Positions 58,801 to 64,000 of a stretch of DNA of 64,000 bases are shown piece after piece; within the stretch, counting starts at the first letter, position 1; every line of letters begins with the position of its first letter. Where the stretch lies: positions 17,087,501 through 17,151,500 of the forward strand of contig NC_133196.1 in assembly GCF_049306965.1 (NCBI RefSeq), written 5' to 3'. The notes beneath the pieces are model-generated. The model saw only the letters and a program-made list of their open reading frames with translations, was not told the origin of the DNA and did not search any database. The stretch comes from Danio rerio (Eukaryota > Chordata > Actinopteri > Cypriniformes > Danionidae). Made by a program: the position numbers and the translations under genes.

Positions 58801-61800
58801 GAATTTTGAAAGGGTTTAAGAACCATGTAATGGCTGAATCAGTCTGGTCAATATTTTAGATTTGGTATCTTCTCCTCTTTTCCCCATTGTCTGTAGATCC
58901 TAGAGGTGATTATGCTTGAAAATCACATTATATCATCACTTTATTGAAAAAGTCGGACCGGCCAGTCTGACACCAGTAATCATGCCATGTTCAAACGTCT
59001 TGACTCACTGACATGTGATTGGCTGATTAGATATTTGCATTAATGAGCAGATAAACGTATGCATCTATAAAAATGCTCAGCAAGTAGCATTGATCATCAC
59101 CATTTAATAAACTTAATTTAATTCTCTCTATGGTTAGGGAAGATTCACACTCCTATGGAATATAAGGGAGAACTGGCATCTTATGAGATGAGACTAAGGT
59201 ACTTTTTAAATATTTTATCATAGATCCTTTGTGCTAGTAATCGGTCTCCTGCTAGATTTTGTTGGATTAAATGGTCATTTCTTGTTGTAGGAGAAAGCTG
59301 GATCTGTTTGCCAATGTGGTTCACGTGAAGAGCCTTCCTGGATACAGCACCCGCCACAATAACCTGGATCTGGTGATCATACGGGAGCAGACTGAGGGAG
59401 AATACAGCTCTCTGGAGCATGAGGTACTTGTTGTGTTCATGATCAGTTTCTGTATGAGGAACAAACTTTTTAAGACTGTTGTTTAAGATGTGCTGTGAGA
59501 TCCAGAAATTTAAGTCAGGAACCAGAAAAGAGAACAAGATTGTTAATGAGCTGGTTCAGTGGTTTTCAAACTGTGGGCTGTGGCCTCCCAGTGGGTTATG
59601 GCAGTATTGCAAGGTGGCCACAAGCTGTTATTAATTGAAATAGCATTCATATATGTCAAATTTATGTGTAATGGGTAATAAATGGTCACTGCTTAGTTTA
59701 ATAACAGCCTACTAATTTTAAACATGCTGCAAAGCTGGCTGTCAATAGGTTAGTGCTCTTGTTTTCTGCTGGTTTTGACTGCTTGAGATCTGCACTCTGA
59801 GATCTAAGGGCTGTTTTATAAAACTGGTTAAGAAGAAAAGCAGAGATTAAAGTCAAAAACCCAACTTCAATGAGCCGAACTAAACGTCCACGCTTGAATT
59901 GGTTCCATAACAGCAAGTTGAAGATTATTTGATCTAACTAATCTGAGTTCAGTATAAATAATCTAGATAACTGCTCGTGCACATTACTGTTGTGAAACCT
60001 TAGAGTTCGAGTATAGATACATAGATTATGTTGTTTGCTATCATGGCAACTTTGATAATCAAAAGAGCTCTGAAATAAGACACAGCTATTCACAGCCAGT
60101 GAGCTGCGTTTGTTTTAAACATATATAATAATTTAAACATAATAATCAAAAATTACAGCTTGCAACAAAGCAAGATAAAAGCTGACATAAGATTTGCAGA
60201 TTGTCTTAATTAAAAAGAGACCATTATCTAGGCCTATTAATGCTAAATTAAATATGTGTCACAATACATTGAAACTGTGCTTGACTGCAATTTTGTAATT
60301 CATATACTACATATGTAGCTAAGTACACCCCTCTCACAGATCAATTTTTTTAAATTGATATTTTCTACAGAATGCTTTATGATAAAATGTTTGTGCATAT
60401 ACATTAGATTATTCAGTACCAAAGCAAAATTTGGAGCGAATCTAACAAAACAAAAACTAAAGATCAGTCAAAAAAAAACAGTACATCCAAATTAATAGGT
60501 TGAGGAAAAATATTAAGTAAAATTTTTATAAACAGGAAAACAAATCAACATAAACATTAAAAAAAATGTTGAAATGTTGTAGTTTATATTTTTGTTTGCA
60601 AATTATTTTAATTTAAAAGTAAATATTGTTCTATTATTAAAGATGTTTGATGTGTATATATTTACAATTAATATATAGTTTTAATCATTATTAAGAGGTA
60701 AAGTGAAATAAAATGGCATCAAATGGCAGGCGAATGTTGACATTATTTTGTTTAAGCATGAACTTGACTTAGCCTAACAGTTAACCTGTCCCGGACGAGG
60801 CTTGTTTCCCAGTATAAGTTGCCAGAGTAACTGTGTTTGAACTATCACAAATTTCATTTATGAAATGGAATCCGCTATTAATAAACCTGACTTAACAAAA
60901 TAAGCCTGGCTTTTTCTCTAAGCTTAGTTTATGGAACAGCCCCCTGGACAAGATTTTATATGTGAATTCTGGTCTGGCCATCATTACGTTTGTGGGATGT
61001 GGCGATTTTGCACAGAGCGTGCCCTCAAAAATAGATCCAGGAAGAAAATGGTTTGAAGTTGTCGCATATATTGCATCATCAGAGTTGGGGCTCTTATTGG
61101 TTATTGCATTGATGCTCGTTCCAGCTGTTGTCACATTGCAGGAAAGTGTCTGAAATCTTTTGACACTACCAGAACTTTAAACCAACCTACAAAGATCAAA
61201 GATTTTAGCCTAGGATTTCAGGAATCTTATAGATTTCCCTAATTTGTCCCAGATTTCCAAATCGTGGTTGAAGTCCCACAGTGTGAGCAGGGTTTTTCTC
61301 ACTGACTCAACAAGGCATTATTTAGCCCCTTTCACTTGGTAAGTGATAAACTGCCACTGTTGTTTCTCCGTTGAGCATCTTCAATTCTTAAGTGCAGGTC
61401 ACATTTGTATCTTCTTGGATCTAACGCAGAAGGGGGGCAAAACTTCATTATTGCTGAAAAATCTGTCCCGCACAAGTCTTGTCTGAACCTGTTCCCTGAT
61501 TAAGGTCCACCCACTTATGGCATCTGCCTGGATTTAGGTTTTTCGGTTTACTTTGTGTCAACCCGAGTCTCTTTAGGGTGTTGTTGTCTTATGTAAATTT
61601 TGTTTATTCAAATCATTGATAGTTTAAGTTCGATACAGTTAACAGTCTTTGCATCTGAGTAAGTTACCAACCCTCCACAAATAATGGGTTCACTTATTGC
61701 TGTGGGACGCCAAAACATGCATTTCTTAGTGTAGTGGGCCACGAGTTAAAAAGGTTGGAACCACTGAGCTAGTTAATTAATTTTAGTTAATGGACTGAAT

Positions 61801-63739
61801 GTTAAATAAATGTTTTACTTTCTCCCTCAGAGCGTTGCAGGAGTGGTGGAGTGCCTGAAGATCATCACTAGGGAGAAATCCCGCCGCATTGCTAAATTTG
61901 CATTCGACTACGCCACCAAGAAAGGCCGCAGTAAAGTGACCGCCGTCCACAAAGCAAACATTATGTAAGCCTAGTGGGATTATTGCACCCGTACTGTTTT
62001 AGACGCTCCACGCGCAGACTCACTCTCTAGGATTTATTTCTCACAGGAAACTCGGGGATGGTCTCTTCCTGCAGAGCTGTGCGGAGGTGGCTGAACTCTA
62101 CCCCAAAATTAAATACGAGAATGTCATCATTGATAACTGCTGCATGCAGGTAATGTTTTCTGGCTTTCATAGTTAATAGCCTGTTATAAGAGTGACCTGT
62201 AGATACAATTGGGATATTTTTCTGTGGCCCACAGCTGGTGCAGAATCCATATCAGTTCGATGTGCTGGTGATGCCCAATCTTTACGGCAACATCATTGAT
62301 AACCTGGCAGCGGGGCTGGTTGGCGGAGCAGGTGTAGTTCCAGGCGAGAGTTACAGCGCGGAATATGCAGTGTTTGAAACGGTTCGAGACTAAATCTTGT
62401 TTTTCGTTCTTTCATTGGTAATAAGTGAATAGAGACTCTAATTATTGCTACATGTTTATGATGACTTATTGAATCATATGAATAGCAAAATCCATTTTGA
62501 AATAGTCAATGTATTTCTTTATTTGAATTAGTATTTTCCAAGACACACGTCCAAAGTTGGGTGTGAAATGAAAACAAAAATGTAATTGCATCATTTACAT
62601 TTGCCATTTCCAACCAAAGTTTTCAAAAGGACATTACATGCTACATTTAATGCTTAAAAGTTGCTAAATAAAACTTCAAATGTATGCTTCTATAGACTTT
62701 ACTGTGGTTTCTGTTTCTTGCATTTAATATTAGGGTGCCAGACATCCTTTTGCTCAGGCTGTCGGCAGGAACATCGCAAACCCCACCGCTATGCTCCTCA
62801 GTGCATCAAACATGCTGAAACACCTCAAGTGAGTTCCCTATTGTTATATTTTATAAATTCCTTTAGTCTTCCACAAAAGGGATTTATTTAAATTTTCAGG
62901 GACCTCGATCCAGTCCAGATTTCCTTCAATCAATGTTGCATTTGGTAATCAGATGTATTTATCTATTCTAGCTAGCCGAATGATGATCATTGTGCTGAAT
63001 CATGCAATTAATATGGTAGCCATGCTAAAAATATCTGTGTTATAAACACTGTCAGCAAGCTACAACATGAGCAAAATACTATCAAACATATCAAAGATTA
63101 GCAAACGTTATAAAAATGTTAGCAACATGCTAATGCACACTGTATACTTCTTAACAAAAATATTATAGCATACAATATTGTTAAATCTAGCAGCATATTT
63201 GTAGCTTTTTATTAGCCTTGTGGGTCTGGTGACCTGTGGTGCCATTGTGTTTTGAATCTCGAGCTTCAGTCCCAACTCGTGGAACTTTTCTGGTCCTAGC
63301 CCTCTTTCCCTTCATCTTTTCCTTACGCTCAACGGTCTTATCACATTAAAAGCAAAAAATACCAAAACACAATCTTTACAAATATATAAACAATGTTTTA
63401 AAATATACAGTATTCACAGTACTGAAATATGTTTTAAACTTATGGAAAACCTGTTTTAAGCATATTAGCAACTTCTAACTAATTCTCATTATCTATCTGT
63501 AAACATTTCAGCATTTCTGGTAACTGGGCTTTATCTGGACTGTGAATTTAAAAACATTTAAATTTCTTTAAAACTATTTAGGATTTATTGGCCAGGCTTT
63601 CTCAAATCTGTCTCAATTTTGTATGTGGTCTTAATTGTATTGATGTGAGTGGGTTCTTTTATTATTTATTTTTTTCAGCCTCGAGTATCATTCAAACATG
63701 GTGTCTGAGGCAGTCAAGAAAGTCATCAAACAGGGCAAG
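55195..63739 (+). CDS. idh3b: NAD-dependent isocitrate dehydrogenase beta subunit, partial
   Basis: Exons seen: 55195-55239, 57128-57301, 57856-57976, 59138-59198, 59291-59423, 61831-61964, 62047-62149, 62235-62381, 62734-62828 and 63679-63739. They give 358 codons; human IDH3B has 385, so roughly 27 residues lie beyond the window. A basic, Ser/Leu-rich presequence ([16 protein letters not shown] onward) targets the matrix. The isocitrate/isopropylmalate dehydrogenase fold follows: [70 protein letters not shown] and [22 protein letters not shown]3 turns isocitrate and NAD+ into 2-oxoglutarate in the TCA cycle. Beta is the structural partner of alpha, beside gamma; [13 protein letters not shown] favours beta over gamma. 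Two adjacent ATGs start it; the second has the better context. Exon 8 has an unusual donor, GTTCGA. Confidence 0.95.
55724..55806. repeat. (GT)n(AC)n microsatellite, self-complementary
   Basis: A GT run meets an AC run at GTATAC. Bases 55724-55749 are the exact complement of 55750-55775, a 52-bp perfect palindrome in idh3b intron 1. Confidence 0.95.
58040..59095. mobile_element. DNA-repeat copy in idh3b intron 3, interrupted by a LINE
   Basis: The left part (from CTGGCTGCTTTATTAGATGC) and right part (58920-59080, with GACCGGCCAGTCTGAC and CATGTGATTGGCTGATTAGA) look like ends of the family seen at 1-302. The stretch between includes a LINE fragment. Confidence 0.5.
58390..58800 (-). mobile_element. 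LINE reverse-transcriptase ORF, C-terminal fragment
   Basis: On the minus strand a peptide reads [20 protein letters not shown] and [20 protein letters not shown]. This matches the region after the polymerase domain in L1/L2/CR1-type ORF2 proteins, where a RLYFLRRL...FNV...FY.S..ES...W pattern is usual. It continues, after an in-frame stop, as [20 protein letters not shown] and [20 protein letters not shown]. The catalytic polymerase and endonuclease parts are absent. Confidence 0.65.
59557..61766. mobile_element. hAT-type DNA transposon in idh3b intron 5
   Basis: The left terminus CAGTGGTTTTCAAACTGTGG and the reverse complement of the right terminus CAGTGGTTCCAACCTTTTTA share the hAT-type start CAGTGGTT. 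An 8-bp target-site duplication flanks it: AGCTGGTT at 59549-59556 and AGCTAGTT at 61767-61774, with one mismatch. Length is about 2.2 kb. No intact transposase was seen; the ORFs at 60892-61153 overlap on both strands and show no hAT motif, so the interior is decayed or replaced. Confidence 0.7.
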
Positions 63740-64000
63740 GTAAGAGTTAATTGTATTTGTTTGGTTTTATGTGTGAATGAGAGAGAGAGATGTGTTTGTT
63801 ACAGAATTATATCTATTATACAAGCCATCACAGGTTTTCATCCTAAATGGTGGGTTTCCCTTAGTAAGGGATTGATGCATAAATAAATAAAATACTGTTT
63901 TAAAATTGGTTAAAAATGGATAAATAAATTAATTGCTGGGTTCTTTTCTTATTTTAGTTGTCATCTTAAAGACCTCATGAAATGGTCTCACAATTGCTTT
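63740..64000 (+). other. idh3b intron 10, truncated by the window
   Basis: A good donor (GGCAAGGTAAGAG) opens the intron. The expected next exon, starting with a VRTRDMGGYST-like sequence, is not in view. Confidence 0.7.

Noticed and set aside
60892-61153. Opposing ORFs inside the hAT-type element as transposase
   Set aside because: Neither strand shows hAT catalytic or dimerisation motifs.
63951-63971. Possible short last exon of idh3b after TTATTTTAG (Leu-Ser-Ser-stop)
   Set aside because: It would drop the conserved VRTRDMGGYST-type C-terminus; the acceptor has a T-rich tract but the product is too short to be the main form.

Overview
The window is vertebrate genomic DNA, almost certainly zebrafish (Danio rerio) or a very close cyprinid. 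Three things point there. The predicted P2X4 protein (389 residues) matches, as I remember it, the zebrafish P2X4.1 used for crystal structures. Many DANA-type SINEs and Angel-type palindromic MITEs are scattered through it. The DNA is AT-rich, with long (TA)n, (CA)n and (CTTT)n microsatellites. There are no bacterial-style operons; genes are split by GT-AG introns.

Layout. Positions 1-25,700 are gene-poor. They hold DNA-transposon fossils, SINEs, tandem arrays and a few non-repetitive stretches that may be conserved non-coding DNA; one weak orphan coding candidate lies near 3.7 kb. From 25.9 kb to the right edge, five genes lie on the + strand: chchd10 (25906-29627, 4 coding exons), ddt (30321-32336, 3 exons), a theta-class glutathione S-transferase gstt1 (34369-41214, 5 exons), p2rx4a (44405-53450, 12 exons) and idh3b (55195 to beyond the edge, 10 coding exons seen). 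Every exon junction was placed by eye and the reading frame closes across each one. The first four coding sequences come to 143, 118, 242 and 389 residues, matching their families.

How the genes relate. chchd10, ddt and gstt1 keep the grouping of human 22q11.23 (CHCHD10, MIF/DDT, GSTT). This supports calling the first gene chchd10 rather than its paralogue chchd2. P2RX4 and IDH3B sit on other human chromosomes, so a rearrangement boundary lies between 41 and 56 kb. CHCHD10 and IDH3B are mitochondrial, DDT and GSTT1 act on small electrophiles or keto-enol substrates, and P2X4 is an ATP-gated channel. I see no sign that the genes form one pathway.

No convincing undescribed biological system was found. 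The most interesting items are regulatory and structural: an IRF-type element before p2rx4a, an NRF1-type site before chchd10, a YY1-type motif on the idh3b start codon, a weak idh3b splice donor, a 48-bp perfect inverted repeat at 25 kb, a six-unit array of GTTAAC palindromes at 18-19 bp spacing, and several datable nested insertions.
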